DNA of 64,000 nt from SG8-30 sp963695085 (GTDB lineage: Bacteria > Pseudomonadota > Gammaproteobacteria > Steroidobacterales > Steroidobacteraceae), in the NCBI GenBank assembly GCA_963695085.1, contig CAVOFV010000003.1, positions 1 through 64,000 on the forward strand, given 5' to 3'. Every line of letters begins with the position of its first letter. Within the stretch, counting starts at the first letter, position 1. Below are positions 43,384 to 52,084 of the stretch, one piece after another. Both the position numbers and the translations under genes were made by a program. The notes under the pieces are model-generated. The model made no database searches. It was not told the origin of the DNA and worked only from the letters and a program-made list of their open reading frames with translations.

Positions 43384-45372
43384 ATGCCACGCAAGATACT
43401 CGTCACCAGCGCCCTGCCCTATGCCAACGGCGCCACGCACCTCGGGCACATCACCGAGACCGTGCAGACCGACATCTGGGTGCGGTTTCAGCGGCTGCGC
43501 GGCCACGATTGCCTGTACGTCTGCGCCGACGACACGCACGGCACGCCCGTCATGCTCAAGGCCCGCGCCGACGGCATCAGCCCGGAGCAGCTGATCGAGC
43601 AGGTCGGCGCCGAACGGCGCCAGGTGTTCGCCGACTTCCTGATTGGCTTCGACAATTACTACACGACGCATTCCGCCGAGAACAAGCGCTACACCGAACT
43701 CGTGTTCACGGCGCTCGACCGGGCCGGGCATATCGTGCGCAAGACGGTCAGTCAGGCCTACGACGAGCAGGCCGGGATGTTCCTGCCCGACCGCTACGTC
43801 AAGGGCACCTGCCCACGCTGCGGCACGGCGGACCAGTACGGCGACAGCTGCGAGGCGTGCGGCGCCACCTACGCGCCGGGCGACCTGAAGGACGCGGTGT
43901 CCGTGCTCAGCGGCACGCCGCCGGTCAAGCGGGAGTCCGAGCACCTGTTCTTCCGGCTCGGCGACTTCGAGCCGATGCTGCGCGAATGGACGCGCTCGGG
44001 CGCCTTGCAGGATGCGGTGGCCAACAAACTCGACGAGTGGTTCGACGCGGGGCTCCGCGACTGGGACGTGTCGCGCGATGCGCCCTATTTCGGCTTCGAG
44101 ATCCCCGGGGCGCCGGGCAAGTACTTCTACGTCTGGCTGGATGCGCCGATCGGCTACATGGCCAGCTTCGACAACCTGTGCGCCCGTACCGGGCTCGACT
44201 TCGATGCCTACTGGAAGCCGGGCGGCGGCACCGAGCTCTACCACTTCATCGGCAAGGACATCCTGTACTTCCACTCGCTGTTCTGGCCGGCCACGCTGCA
44301 CGGCGCGGGGTTCCGCCGGCCGAGCGGCGTGTTCGTGCACGGTTTCCTGACCCTGAACGGCGAGAAGATGTCCAAGTCGCGCGGCACCTTTATCACTGCG
44401 CGCCGCTACCTGGACCTGCTGCCGGCCGAGTACTTCCGTTACTTCCTCGCGGCGAAGCTCGGTCCAGGCATCGACGACATCGACATGAATCTCGAGGAGT
44501 TCGCGGCCCGGATCAACGCCGAGATCGTCGGCAAGCTCGTGAACATCGCCAGCCGCTGCGCCGGCTTCATCGTTCGCGGCCACGACGCGATGCTGTCTGC
44601 CGCGCTGCCCGACCCGGGCCTGTACGCCGAGTTCGTGGACGCCGGCGAGCGGATCGCCGGCCTGTACGAGGCGCGCGAGTACGCCGCCGCGATCCGCGAC
44701 ATCATGGCGCTCGCCGACCGCGCCAACCAGTACATAGACCAGCACAAGCCCTGGCTGCTGGCCAGGGACCCGGCGCGCGCAGCACAGGTGCAGGACGTCT
44801 GCACGCAGGCGCTGAACCTGTTCCGCGTGCTGATGACCTATCTGAAGCCGGTCATGCCGGTCATGGCCGGCCGCGCCGAGGCGTTCCTCGGCGCAGCCGC
44901 CGCTGACTGGGATTCGGTTCGCGAGCCGCTGCTGGCCGCCCGCGTACAGCCCTACGAACCGCTGGCGACGCGGCTCGACCCCAAGGTCGTGGCGGGACTG
45001 GTCGATGCCCCGGCGGCCGCGCCAGCGGCGCTTGCGGAGACGGACGACATGATCACGATCGAGGACTTTGCAAAGATCGACCTGCGCGTGGCGCGCGTCG
45101 TGTCCGCCGAACTGGTGGACGGCGCCGACAAGCTGCTGAAGCTGGCACTGGACGTCGACGGCCAGCCACGGACCGTGTTTGCCGGCATCCGCCAGGCCTA
45201 CGAACCGCAGACGCTGGTCGGGCGGCATGTCGTCGTCGTGGCCAACCTGCAGCCGCGCAAGATGCGTTTCGGCCTCTCCGAGGGGATGGTGCTGTGCGCG
45301 GGACCCGGCGGCGCCGAGCTGTTCCTCGTGTCGCCTGACGAGGGCGCCGCGTCCGGCATGCCCGTCAGGTGA
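43384..45372 (+). CDS. metG: Methionyl-tRNA synthetase
   Basis: A 662-residue class Ia synthetase, start ATG 43384. HIGH motif as HLGH in GATHLGHITETV, zinc knuckle with four Cys in CPRCGTADQYGDSCEACGA, KMSKS in GEKMSKSRGTF. The helical anticodon domain follows to about 550. A C-terminal EMAP/Trbp111-type tRNA-binding domain (about 560-662: ITIEDFAKIDLRVARVVSAE) makes the dimeric long form of MetG. Full length. It is followed 25 bp later by the RnfB-like ferredoxin gene. Confidence 0.97.
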   Translation: MPRKILVTSALPYANGATHLGHITETVQTDIWVRFQRLRGHDCLYVCADDTHGTPVMLKARADGISPEQLIEQVGAERRQVFADFLIGFDNYYTTHSAENKRYTELVFTALDRAGHIVRKTVSQAYDEQAGMFLPDRYVKGTCPRCGTADQYGDSCEACGATYAPGDLKDAVSVLSGTPPVKRESEHLFFRLGDFEPMLREWTRSGALQDAVANKLDEWFDAGLRDWDVSRDAPYFGFEIPGAPGKYFYVWLDAPIGYMASFDNLCARTGLDFDAYWKPGGGTELYHFIGKDILYFHSLFWPATLHGAGFRRPSGVFVHGFLTLNGEKMSKSRGTFITARRYLDLLPAEYFRYFLAAKLGPGIDDIDMNLEEFAARINAEIVGKLVNIASRCAGFIVRGHDAMLSAALPDPGLYAEFVDAGERIAGLYEAREYAAAIRDIMALADRANQYIDQHKPWLLARDPARAAQVQDVCTQALNLFRVLMTYLKPVMPVMAGRAEAFLGAAAADWDSVREPLLAARVQPYEPLATRLDPKVVAGLVDAPAAAPAALAETDDMITIEDFAKIDLRVARVVSAELVDGADKLLKLALDVDGQPRTVFAGIRQAYEPQTLVGRHVVVVANLQPRKMRFGLSEGMVLCAGPGGAELFLVSPDEGAASGMPVR

Positions 45373-45397
45373 CGGCGCTGCGCCCGACACGGCGGCC

Positions 45398-45976
45398 ATG
45401 ACCACGCCCGCCGAGCGCATCGATGCACTGCTGCCGCAGACGCAATGCACACGCTGCGGCTTCGATGGCTGCCGGCCCTATGCCGAGGCGCTGGCCAGTG
45501 GCGCCGCCGACATCAACCGCTGCCCGCCCGGCGGCAGACCGGTGATCGCGGCGCTGGCGGCGCTGCTCGGCGTCCCGGCCTTGCCGCTGGATCCGCAGTA
45601 CGGGACCGAGGCCGCGCCGCGTGTCGTGGTCATCGACGAGCCGGCCTGCATCGGCTGCGCCAAGTGCATCGACGTCTGCCCGACCGACGCCATCACGGGC
45701 GCGCGGAAATGGATGCACACGGTCATCGCCGCCGACTGCTCCGGCTGCGACCTGTGCCTGCCGGTCTGCCCGGTCGACTGCATCCTGCCCGTCCCGGCGC
45801 CGGGCCTTGCACCGGCGGTCCTCGACGGTGCGGCCATCGCGCGACGCGCACGGCATTTCGGCGGGCTCTACGCGGCGCGCCAGTCGCGGCTGCAGCGCGT
45901 CGAGCAGCGCAGGCGCGAGTCGCTTGCAGCGGCCCTGTCACGCGGCCTGTCGCCGGCCGGAGACGCGCCGTCGTGA
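45398..45976 (+). CDS. RnfB/RsxB-like ferredoxin
   Basis: A 192-residue protein with three predicted 4Fe-4S clusters. The Fe-S domain typical of RnfB reads C-x2-C-x4-C-x16-C (QTQCTRCGFDGCRPYAEAL, NRCPPGGRP), then two ferredoxin motifs CIGCAKCIDVCPTD and CSGCDLCLPVCPVD. It lacks the hydrophobic N-terminal anchor of membrane RnfB, so it should be soluble. No rnfA, C, D, G or E genes lie near; the gene is directly between metG and nth and overlaps nth by GTGA. Stand-alone copies beside nth are known in other proteobacteria. A role in supplying electrons or clusters to Nth is a reasonable guess, not shown. Confidence 0.88.
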   Translation: MTTPAERIDALLPQTQCTRCGFDGCRPYAEALASGAADINRCPPGGRPVIAALAALLGVPALPLDPQYGTEAAPRVVVIDEPACIGCAKCIDVCPTDAITGARKWMHTVIAADCSGCDLCLPVCPVDCILPVPAPGLAPAVLDGAAIARRARHFGGLYAARQSRLQRVEQRRRESLAAALSRGLSPAGDAPS

Positions 45977-46662
45977 ACGCACGCCGCTGCAGGATCCTGT
46001 TCGAGCGACTGCGCGCCGGTATTCCGCAGCCCACCACGGAGCTCGAGTACGCGACGCCGTTCGAATTGCTGGTGTCCGTGATCCTCTCCGCTCAGGCCAC
46101 CGACAAGAGCGTCAACCAGGCGACCGCGCGCCTGTTCAAGGTGGCGCGCACCCCGGCGGACATCGCGGCGCTCGGCGAGCAGGGCCTGGCGCCCTACCTG
46201 CGCTCGATCGGACTGTGGGCCACCAAGGCGCGCAACGTCGCTGCGACCGCGCGGATGCTGGTGGAACGTCACGGCGGCGAGGTGCCGCGGCGCCGCGAGC
46301 ATCTCGAGGCGCTGCCGGGTGTCGGCCGCAAGACCGCCAACGTCGTGCTCAACACGGCGTTCGGCGAGCCCACCATCGCGGTCGATACGCATATCTTCAG
46401 GGTCGCCAACCGCACCGGCCTCGCGCCGGGTGACAACGTGCGCCAGGTCGAGGATCGCCTGCTCGAGGTTGTGCCGCCCGAGTTCCGCCGCCACGCGCAT
46501 CACTGGCTGATCCTGCACGGCCGGTATGTTTGCAAGGCGCGGCGACCCGACTGCCCCGCCTGCGGCATCGCCGATCTTTGCGGGTACGCCGCCAAGACCG
46601 CCTTCGAACCGCAGCCGGTCGCGCCGCGCGCGAAAACACGACGCAAGGCGCCGAAGGCGTAA
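45973..46662 (+). CDS. nth: Endonuclease III
   Basis: A 229-residue DNA glycosylase/AP lyase for oxidised pyrimidines. Start GTG 45973, overlapping the RnfB-like gene by GTGA. The helix-hairpin-helix with catalytic Lys is LPGVGRKTANVVLN, the catalytic Asp is in IAVDTHIFRVANR, and the 4Fe-4S loop is C-x6-C-x2-C-x5-C in CKARRPDCPACGIADLC. A basic tail (RAKTRRKAPKA) adds about 15 residues over E. coli Nth. Coupling to a ferredoxin gene is suggestive because Nth carries a redox-active cluster. Confidence 0.96.
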   Translation: MNARRCRILFERLRAGIPQPTTELEYATPFELLVSVILSAQATDKSVNQATARLFKVARTPADIAALGEQGLAPYLRSIGLWATKARNVAATARMLVERHGGEVPRRREHLEALPGVGRKTANVVLNTAFGEPTIAVDTHIFRVANRTGLAPGDNVRQVEDRLLEVVPPEFRRHAHHWLILHGRYVCKARRPDCPACGIADLCGYAAKTAFEPQPVAPRAKTRRKAPKA

Positions 46663-46694
46663 TATGCCGGGGCGACGTCCGGTCTTATCGAGTG

Positions 46695-47576
46695 ATGTCC
46701 CCCATGCAGCAACCCCCGACGCGCAGTGCCCACCGTTATCCCGTCAGCGGGGCCGGGCTCGGCCTGCGCCGCGGGCTGATTCCCGAGCTGCTCGAGCACG
46801 GCACGGCCGGGATCGATTTCTTCGAACTGGCGCCGGAGAACTGGATCGGCGTGGGCGGTGCGATGGGCAGGGACCTGCGCCTGTTCACCGAGCGCCATCC
46901 GTTCGTCGCCCACGGCCTGTCGCTGTCGCTCGGCGGCCCGCAGCCGCTCGACGAGGCGCTGCTCGCCAGGGTGCGGCAGTTTCTCGATGAACACGACATC
47001 CGCGCCTACACCGAACACCTGAGCTACTGCACCGACGACGGCCACCTGTACGACCTGATGCCCATTCCGTTCACGGTCGAGGCCGTGCACCACGTTGCGG
47101 ACCGCATCCGTCGCGCCCAGCAGATCCTCGAGCGGCCGATTGCGATCGAGAATGTGTCCTACTACGCGGCCCCGGGCGCGGAGATGCCGGAAATCGAGTT
47201 CGTGACAGCGGTACTCGAGGAAGCGGATTGCGGACTGTTGCTCGACGTCAACAATATCTTCGTCAATGCCGTGAACCACGGTTACGACCCGCTGACGTTC
47301 CTCAAGGCGCTGCCGCTCGATCGCGTCTGGTATATCCACACTGCCGGGCACCACGCAGAGGCGGCCGACCTGCGTGTGGATACGCATGGCAGCGAGGTAT
47401 GCAACGACGTCTGGTCGCTGCTGGAGTCCGCCTACCGGCTGTGCGGCCCGATCCCCACGCTGCTGGAGCGCGACTTCAACTTCCCGCCGCTCGACGAGCT
47501 GCTCGGCGAAATCAGGCAGATCCACGAGATCCAGGCGCGCCACGGCACGCCCGATGCGCGCGCGGCCGGCGGCTAG
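46695..47576 (+). CDS. MNIO (DUF692) multinuclear iron oxidase, BufB-type
   Basis: A 293-residue TIM-barrel protein of the DUF692 family, now known as multinuclear non-heme iron oxidases that modify cysteines or carboxy-termini of peptides (MbnB, BufB). Metal-ligand segments are visible: HGLSLSLGG, YTEHLSYCTDDG, IAIENVSYYAAPG, LLLDVNNIFVNAVNHG, YIHTAGHH and DTHGSEV. Start ATG 46695; an ATG nine bases later is also possible and the ribosome site is weak. Next comes a BufC/DUF2063 gene after 3 bp and then a DoxX gene, the usual bufferin set, but the precursor gene (bufA) that should come first is absent: nth ends 32 bp upstream. Confidence 0.92.
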   Translation: MSPMQQPPTRSAHRYPVSGAGLGLRRGLIPELLEHGTAGIDFFELAPENWIGVGGAMGRDLRLFTERHPFVAHGLSLSLGGPQPLDEALLARVRQFLDEHDIRAYTEHLSYCTDDGHLYDLMPIPFTVEAVHHVADRIRRAQQILERPIAIENVSYYAAPGAEMPEIEFVTAVLEEADCGLLLDVNNIFVNAVNHGYDPLTFLKALPLDRVWYIHTAGHHAEAADLRVDTHGSEVCNDVWSLLESAYRLCGPIPTLLERDFNFPPLDELLGEIRQIHEIQARHGTPDARAAGG

Positions 47577-47579
47577 GGG

Positions 47580-48356
47580 ATGGACTTCAAGCGCCGGCAA
47601 CTGGAGTTCGCAGCCCACCTGCGCGACCCGGACAACGTCCCGGCGCCAGCGGACGTCGAGCCGCGGCGCATGGAGGTGTACCGGCAGCTGTTCATCAACA
47701 ACGTGACCGGCCTGCTGGCCAGGACCTTCCCGGTCGCCCGCAGGGTCCTGGGCGAGGATGCGTGGTCGGCACTGGTGCGGCAGTTCTACGCCGGGCACAG
47801 GGCGCAGACGCCGTATTTCGCCGAGCTGCCGCGCGAGTTCGTGGAATGGCTCGCAGCGCGGCGCGAGCGTGCCGCCGGCGAGCCACCCTTTCTGGATGAG
47901 CTGGCGCACTACGAATGGGTCGAACTGGCGCTCAGTATCGCGGAGACCGAGCCGGACCCGGCGGGCATCGATCCCGCCGGCGACCTGCTGGACGGCCGGC
48001 CGGTGCTGTCGCCGCTGGCCTGGCCGCTCGCCTACCGCTGGCCCGTGCACCGGCTGTCGCAGGATTACCAGCCGGCCGAACCACCGGCCGAGCCGACCTT
48101 CATCGTCGTGCACCGGACCGGCGACGGTCAGGTCGGCTTCCTGCAAGTGGACGCCCTGACAATGCGGCTGCTGCAGCGGATCGGTGAAGGCGGCGATGCC
48201 AGCGGCCGCGCCATGCTCGGGCAGATTGCTCGGGAAGTGGCGGGGACGGACCCTGATGACCTGCTGGTGCGCGGCGCGCAGGTGCTGGCGCTGTTGCGGA
48301 AACGCGGTGCCATCCTTGGCACCGTCGTGGGAACCTGGCGCGAGGGGGAATCATGA
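47580..48356 (+). CDS. DUF2063 (BufC-like) peptide-recognition partner of MNIO
   Basis: A 258-residue protein. The N-terminal DUF2063 domain, older name putative DNA-binding domain, has RRQLEFAAHLRDPDN, RMEVYRQLFINNVTGLLARTFPVA and QFYAGHRAQTPYFAELPREF. The second half (about 145-258) is a mixed domain with SPLAWPLAYRWPVHRLSQ, common in BufC proteins. Such partners bind the precursor leader and present it to the MNIO enzyme; that is known from MbnC/BufC relatives. Lies 3 bp after the MNIO gene and overlaps DoxX by 4 bp. Confidence 0.9.
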   Translation: MDFKRRQLEFAAHLRDPDNVPAPADVEPRRMEVYRQLFINNVTGLLARTFPVARRVLGEDAWSALVRQFYAGHRAQTPYFAELPREFVEWLAARRERAAGEPPFLDELAHYEWVELALSIAETEPDPAGIDPAGDLLDGRPVLSPLAWPLAYRWPVHRLSQDYQPAEPPAEPTFIVVHRTGDGQVGFLQVDALTMRLLQRIGEGGDASGRAMLGQIAREVAGTDPDDLLVRGAQVLALLRKRGAILGTVVGTWREGES

Positions 48357-48856
48357 AGGCATTGACCGGTTTCACGCTCAGCACGCACGCGTTGCTGGAC
48401 CGGGTCGGCAGCTGGCTGCCGCAGCTTGCCTTGCGAGCCATCGTCGGCTGGGAATTCTTCGAGGCGGGCCTGGCCAAGCTCGGGGGCGACAACTGGTTTG
48501 CCGCAGTCCAGGGTAATTTTCCGTATCCGTTCAGTGTGCTGCCGGTCGACCTGAGCTGGTTCCTGGCGACCTGGACCGAACTGCTGGGAGGCGTCGGCAT
48601 CTGGCTGGGGCTGGCCACGCGATTCTGGTCGGCCGGGCTCGTGATCCTGACCGTCGTGGCCATCGCGGGTGTGCACTGGCCGGCCGAGTGGCACACGCTG
48701 GGCGAACTCTGGCAGGGCTACGCGATCACCGACAAGGGCTCCGGCAACTACAAGCTGCCGCTGATCCTGCTCGTGATGCTCATGCCACTGCTGTGGAGCG
48801 GCGCCGGCAAGGCGAGCCTCGACCACCTGATTCGCCGCTACGTCGAGCGTCGTTGA
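48353..48856 (+). CDS. DoxX family membrane protein
   Basis: A 167-residue four-helix membrane protein with the DoxX pattern: LALRAIVGWEFFEAGLAKLG in helix 1, WTELLGGVGIWLGLATRFW in helix 2-3 and KLPLILLVMLMPLLWSGAG in helix 4. The long loop with HWPAEWHTLGELWQGYAITD is typical of the subgroup encoded with MNIO-BufC genes. Its function in bufferin clusters is unknown, perhaps redox or export. Overlaps the BufC gene by ATGA and converges with lpd 18 bp apart. Confidence 0.88.
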   Translation: MKALTGFTLSTHALLDRVGSWLPQLALRAIVGWEFFEAGLAKLGGDNWFAAVQGNFPYPFSVLPVDLSWFLATWTELLGGVGIWLGLATRFWSAGLVILTVVAIAGVHWPAEWHTLGELWQGYAITDKGSGNYKLPLILLVMLMPLLWSGAGKASLDHLIRRYVERR

Positions 48857-48874
48857 CGCCCGTCGACCGGGCCG

Positions 48875-50758
48875 TCACTTCCTGGGCGCGTACAGGTCGG
48901 TCAGGGTCCCCTCGAATGCCTCGGCGGCGAATGCCACCGTTTCAGACAGGGTCGGGTGCGGGTGGATGGTCAGCCCGATGTCGGCCGCATCGGCGCCCAT
49001 CTCCACGGCCAGTGCGACTTCCGAGATCAGGTCGCCCGCATTCGTGCCGACGATGCCGCCGCCCACGACCCGGTGCGTATCCGGGTCGAACAGCAGTTTC
49101 GTGAAGCCCTCATCGCGGTTGATCGCCAGCGAGCGGCCGCTCGCCATCCACGGGAACAGTCCCTTGCCGAGCGTGCGGCCCGCTGCCCTGGCCTCGGTCT
49201 CGGTGACGCCGACCCAGGCGATTTCAGGGTCCGTGTAGGCCACCGAAGGAACCGCGCGCGCGTCGAATGCGCGCTTCTGGCCGGCCGCAACCTCCGCCGC
49301 CACCTTGCCCTCGTGCGTGGCCTTGTGCGCCAGCATCGGCTGGCCGGTGACGTCGCCGATCGCAAAGACATGCGCGGCGCTGGTCCGCATCTGTCGGTCG
49401 ACCGCGATGAAGCCGTGCTCGTCGACCTTGACGCCGGCCATTTCGGCGGCGATCAGCCGGCCGTTCGGCACGCGCCCTACCGACACGAGCACGCGGTCGA
49501 ACACGGCGGGCGCGGATGCCGTCGCGCCCTCGAACGAGACGTGCAGGCCATCCTCTGCAGCCGTCACGGACGCCACCCGCGTGCCGGTCATGATCCGCTC
49601 GTAGCGCGCGGCGATCCGCTTCTGCAGCGGCCTGACCAGGTCGCGATCGCAGCCCGGCATGAGGTCGGGCGTGAGTTCGACGACGCTGACCCTGCTGCCG
49701 AGCGCGTCGTAGACGCAGGCCATCTCCAGGCCGATGATGCCACCGCCCACCACCAGCATGCGGCCCGGCAGGTCCTTCAGTTCCAGTGCCCCGGTCGAAT
49801 CGATGACCCGCGGGTCGTCCGGCAGACCCGCCAGGGCCGCGGCCTCGGAGCCGACGGCGACGATGCACTGTTCGAAGCCGACGATGCTGACCTGCCCGTC
49901 GGGTGCGTGCACCTCGAGCCGATGCGGCGAGGCGAAACGGCCGAAGCCGCGCATGACCCGCACCTTGCGCTGCTTGGCGAGGATCGCCAGGCCAGCCGTC
50001 AGCTTGCCGACGATGCGGTTCTTCCAGTGACGCAGCTTGTCCACGTCGATGCTCGGGTCGCCGAATTGCAGGCCGTGCCCGGCCATCGACTCGACGTCCT
50101 CGATGACGCGTGCGGCGTGCAGCAGGGCCTTGGAAGGGATGCAGCCCACATTGAGGCATACGCCGCCGAGTTGCGGCCAGCGGTCCACCAGCACCACGTC
50201 GAGGCCCAGGTCCGCCGCACGAAATGCCGCCGTGTAGCCACCCGGCCCGGCGCCCAGCACGACCAGCTGCGCCGTCACGCCCGCGGCGGGCTCGCCGGCC
50301 TGCAAGCTGTCCACCGGCGGCACCGTCTGGATGCGAACCGTGTCGCCGGGTGACGGCGCGGCAGCCGCCGGCGATGCAACCTTGATGCGCACCGTATCGC
50401 CGGATGACGGCTCCGCATCCGCCGGCAACATGGTCTCGATGCGCATGGTGTCGGCGGCTGTCGGCGCACCCTCGGCCGGCGACGCCACCGCCTCGACGCG
50501 CACCGTGTCGCCGCCCGCCTCGCCGCTCAGGCGCAGGATCAGTGCGCCCTTCGACACCCGGTCCCCGACCTTGACCGCCACCTCGGCGACGGTCCCGGCC
50601 ATGGTCGCCGGCACATCCATCGTGGCCTTGTCGGTCTCGAGGGTCATCAGCGGCGTCTCGGCCTCGACCACGTCGCCGGCCTTGACCATGACGTCGATCA
50701 CCTCGACGTCCTTGAACTCGCCGAGATCGGGGACTCGCTCCTCGACCGGCGCGCTCAC
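48875..50758 (-). CDS. lpdA: Dihydrolipoyl dehydrogenase with N-terminal lipoyl domain (PDH E3)
   Basis: A 627-residue E3 of the pyruvate dehydrogenase complex, reoxidising dihydrolipoyl groups with NAD+. Start GTG 50758, overlapping aceF by GTGA. A lipoyl domain (1-80) carries the lipoylated Lys in LETDKATMDVP. Residues about 83-150 are a linker of four similar units, each with DT(V/M)R(V/I). The flavoprotein follows: FAD loop VLGAGPGGYTAAF, redox disulfide GGVCLNVGCIPSKALL, NAD loop VGGGIIGLEMACVY, and the C-terminal His-Glu of the active site in TIHPHPTLSE. E3 with its own lipoyl domain is known in some proteobacteria. Confidence 0.95.
   Translation of the reverse strand: MSAPVEERVPDLGEFKDVEVIDVMVKAGDVVEAETPLMTLETDKATMDVPATMAGTVAEVAVKVGDRVSKGALILRLSGEAGGDTVRVEAVASPAEGAPTAADTMRIETMLPADAEPSSGDTVRIKVASPAAAAPSPGDTVRIQTVPPVDSLQAGEPAAGVTAQLVVLGAGPGGYTAAFRAADLGLDVVLVDRWPQLGGVCLNVGCIPSKALLHAARVIEDVESMAGHGLQFGDPSIDVDKLRHWKNRIVGKLTAGLAILAKQRKVRVMRGFGRFASPHRLEVHAPDGQVSIVGFEQCIVAVGSEAAALAGLPDDPRVIDSTGALELKDLPGRMLVVGGGIIGLEMACVYDALGSRVSVVELTPDLMPGCDRDLVRPLQKRIAARYERIMTGTRVASVTAAEDGLHVSFEGATASAPAVFDRVLVSVGRVPNGRLIAAEMAGVKVDEHGFIAVDRQMRTSAAHVFAIGDVTGQPMLAHKATHEGKVAAEVAAGQKRAFDARAVPSVAYTDPEIAWVGVTETEARAAGRTLGKGLFPWMASGRSLAINRDEGFTKLLFDPDTHRVVGGGIVGTNAGDLISEVALAVEMGADAADIGLTIHPHPTLSETVAFAAEAFEGTLTDLYAPRK
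50331..50510 (-). repeat. In-frame tandem repeat (54/54/57 bp) in the lpdA linker
   Basis: Equivalent points recur at 50331, 50385, 50439 and 50496, giving periods of 54, 54 and 57 bp. Each unit encodes GDTVRI or ADTMRI plus a stretch of Ala, Pro, Ser and Glu of about 12 residues. The periodicity is in both DNA and protein, so it arose by tandem duplication within the gene. Confidence 0.85.
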
Positions 50759-52074
50759 GGCACGGCCTCGAGCAGCGTGCGCGGCTGGGCGAGGAGTTCG
50801 CCCAGGGCCGTCGTGAAGCGCACCGCCGCCGCGCCGTCGATGACGCGGTGGTCGTAGGACAGCGACAGCGGCAGCATCGTGCGGGCGATGAAGTGCCCGC
50901 TGGTCCAGACCGGGACCTTGCGTGCGCGCGACACGCCCAGGATGGCCACTTCCGGCGCGTTGATGATCGGCGTAAAGGCCGTGCCGCCGATGCCCCCCAG
51001 GCTCGAAATGGTGAAACAGCCGCCCTGCATGTCCGCCGAGGCCAGCCGGCCCGCGCGCGCCTTCTCCGACAGCTCCTGCAGGTCGCGCGCAACCTCGTAC
51101 AGGTCCTTGCGGTCGGCATCGCGGATCACCGGGACCATCAACCCGCCCGGGGTATCGGCGGCGAAGCCGATGTGAACGTACTTCTTGACGATCAGGTTCT
51201 GGCCCGTCGCATCGAGCGAGGCGCCGAAATCCGGGAAGCGCGCCAGCGCGCGCGCGCAGGCCCGCACGATGAATGCCAGCGGCGTCACCTTGATGCCGGC
51301 CTTGGCGGTGCGCTCCTTCAACCCGGCGCGCAGTTCCTCCAGCTCGGTGATGTCCGCCTCGTCGTGCTGGGTGACATGCGGCACGTTGATCCAGCTGGCG
51401 TGCAGGCGCGGACCGGCGATCTTCTGGATGCGGCCGAGCGGACGAACCTCGACCGGGCCAAATGCCGCGAAGTCCACTGCCGGCACGGCCGGCCACGCGG
51501 CGCCCGGGACGGACGGCGCGACTGCCAGCACGCTCTTGACCCAGGCCTTGACGTCCTCGCGCGTGACCCGCCCCTTGAGGCCGGTGCCGCGCACCCGTAG
51601 CAGGTCCACGCCCAGCTCGCGCGCGAAGCGCCGCACCGACGGCGAGGCGTGCGCCAGCGAGAAGCCGGATTCCTCGACCGGGGTCGCGCCGCCCGCGCTC
51701 CCCGACGAAGCCGTCGGTGCCGCGGCTGGCGCGGGTGCCGGCTGCGCGGCCGCCGTCGGCGGCGGGGCGGGCGCAGCCCCGGCAGACGGGACGGCCGCGA
51801 CCGGCGCCGTGGTCGCCCTGGTCGCCGCCATGGCGGCTCCGTCCACCGTCGCGACGCGGTCGCCCACGTTGACGCGCGCACCGCGCTCGACGTGCACGGC
51901 GGTGACCTTGCCCTGCGCGGTGGACGGTACGTCCATCGTCGCCTTGTCGGTCTCGAGCGTGATGAGCGGCGACTCCAGCTCGACCGCATCGCCCGGCTTG
52001 ACCAGCACGTCGATGACCTCGACGTCCTTGAAGTCGCCGAGCTGCGGCACCTTGATGACGATGCTCTCGGTCAC
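50755..52074 (-). CDS. aceF: Dihydrolipoyllysine acetyltransferase (PDH E2)
   Basis: A 439-residue E2 core of pyruvate dehydrogenase. Start GTG 52074 behind GAGGAG, 10 bp after aceE; the open frame runs further upstream inside aceE. A single lipoyl domain (1-78, LETDKATMDVPS), an Ala/Pro-rich linker, the peripheral subunit-binding domain (about 140-180, SPSVRRFARELGVDLLRV then GRVTREDVKAW) and the catalytic domain with HASWINVPHVTQHDEADI and the active-site SLSYDHRVIDGAAA. Only one lipoyl domain here, with a second supplied on E3. Confidence 0.95.
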   Translation of the reverse strand: MTESIVIKVPQLGDFKDVEVIDVLVKPGDAVELESPLITLETDKATMDVPSTAQGKVTAVHVERGARVNVGDRVATVDGAAMAATRATTAPVAAVPSAGAAPAPPPTAAAQPAPAPAAAPTASSGSAGGATPVEESGFSLAHASPSVRRFARELGVDLLRVRGTGLKGRVTREDVKAWVKSVLAVAPSVPGAAWPAVPAVDFAAFGPVEVRPLGRIQKIAGPRLHASWINVPHVTQHDEADITELEELRAGLKERTAKAGIKVTPLAFIVRACARALARFPDFGASLDATGQNLIVKKYVHIGFAADTPGGLMVPVIRDADRKDLYEVARDLQELSEKARAGRLASADMQGGCFTISSLGGIGGTAFTPIINAPEVAILGVSRARKVPVWTSGHFIARTMLPLSLSYDHRVIDGAAAVRFTTALGELLAQPRTLLEAVP

Positions 52075-52084
52075 AGCTCGCTCC

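Noticed and set aside
50331..50510. Regularly spaced repeat resembling a CRISPR array
   Set aside because: The units are in frame within lpdA, period 54-57 bp with degenerate copies and no unique spacers or cas genes. No CRISPR array is visible anywhere in the window.
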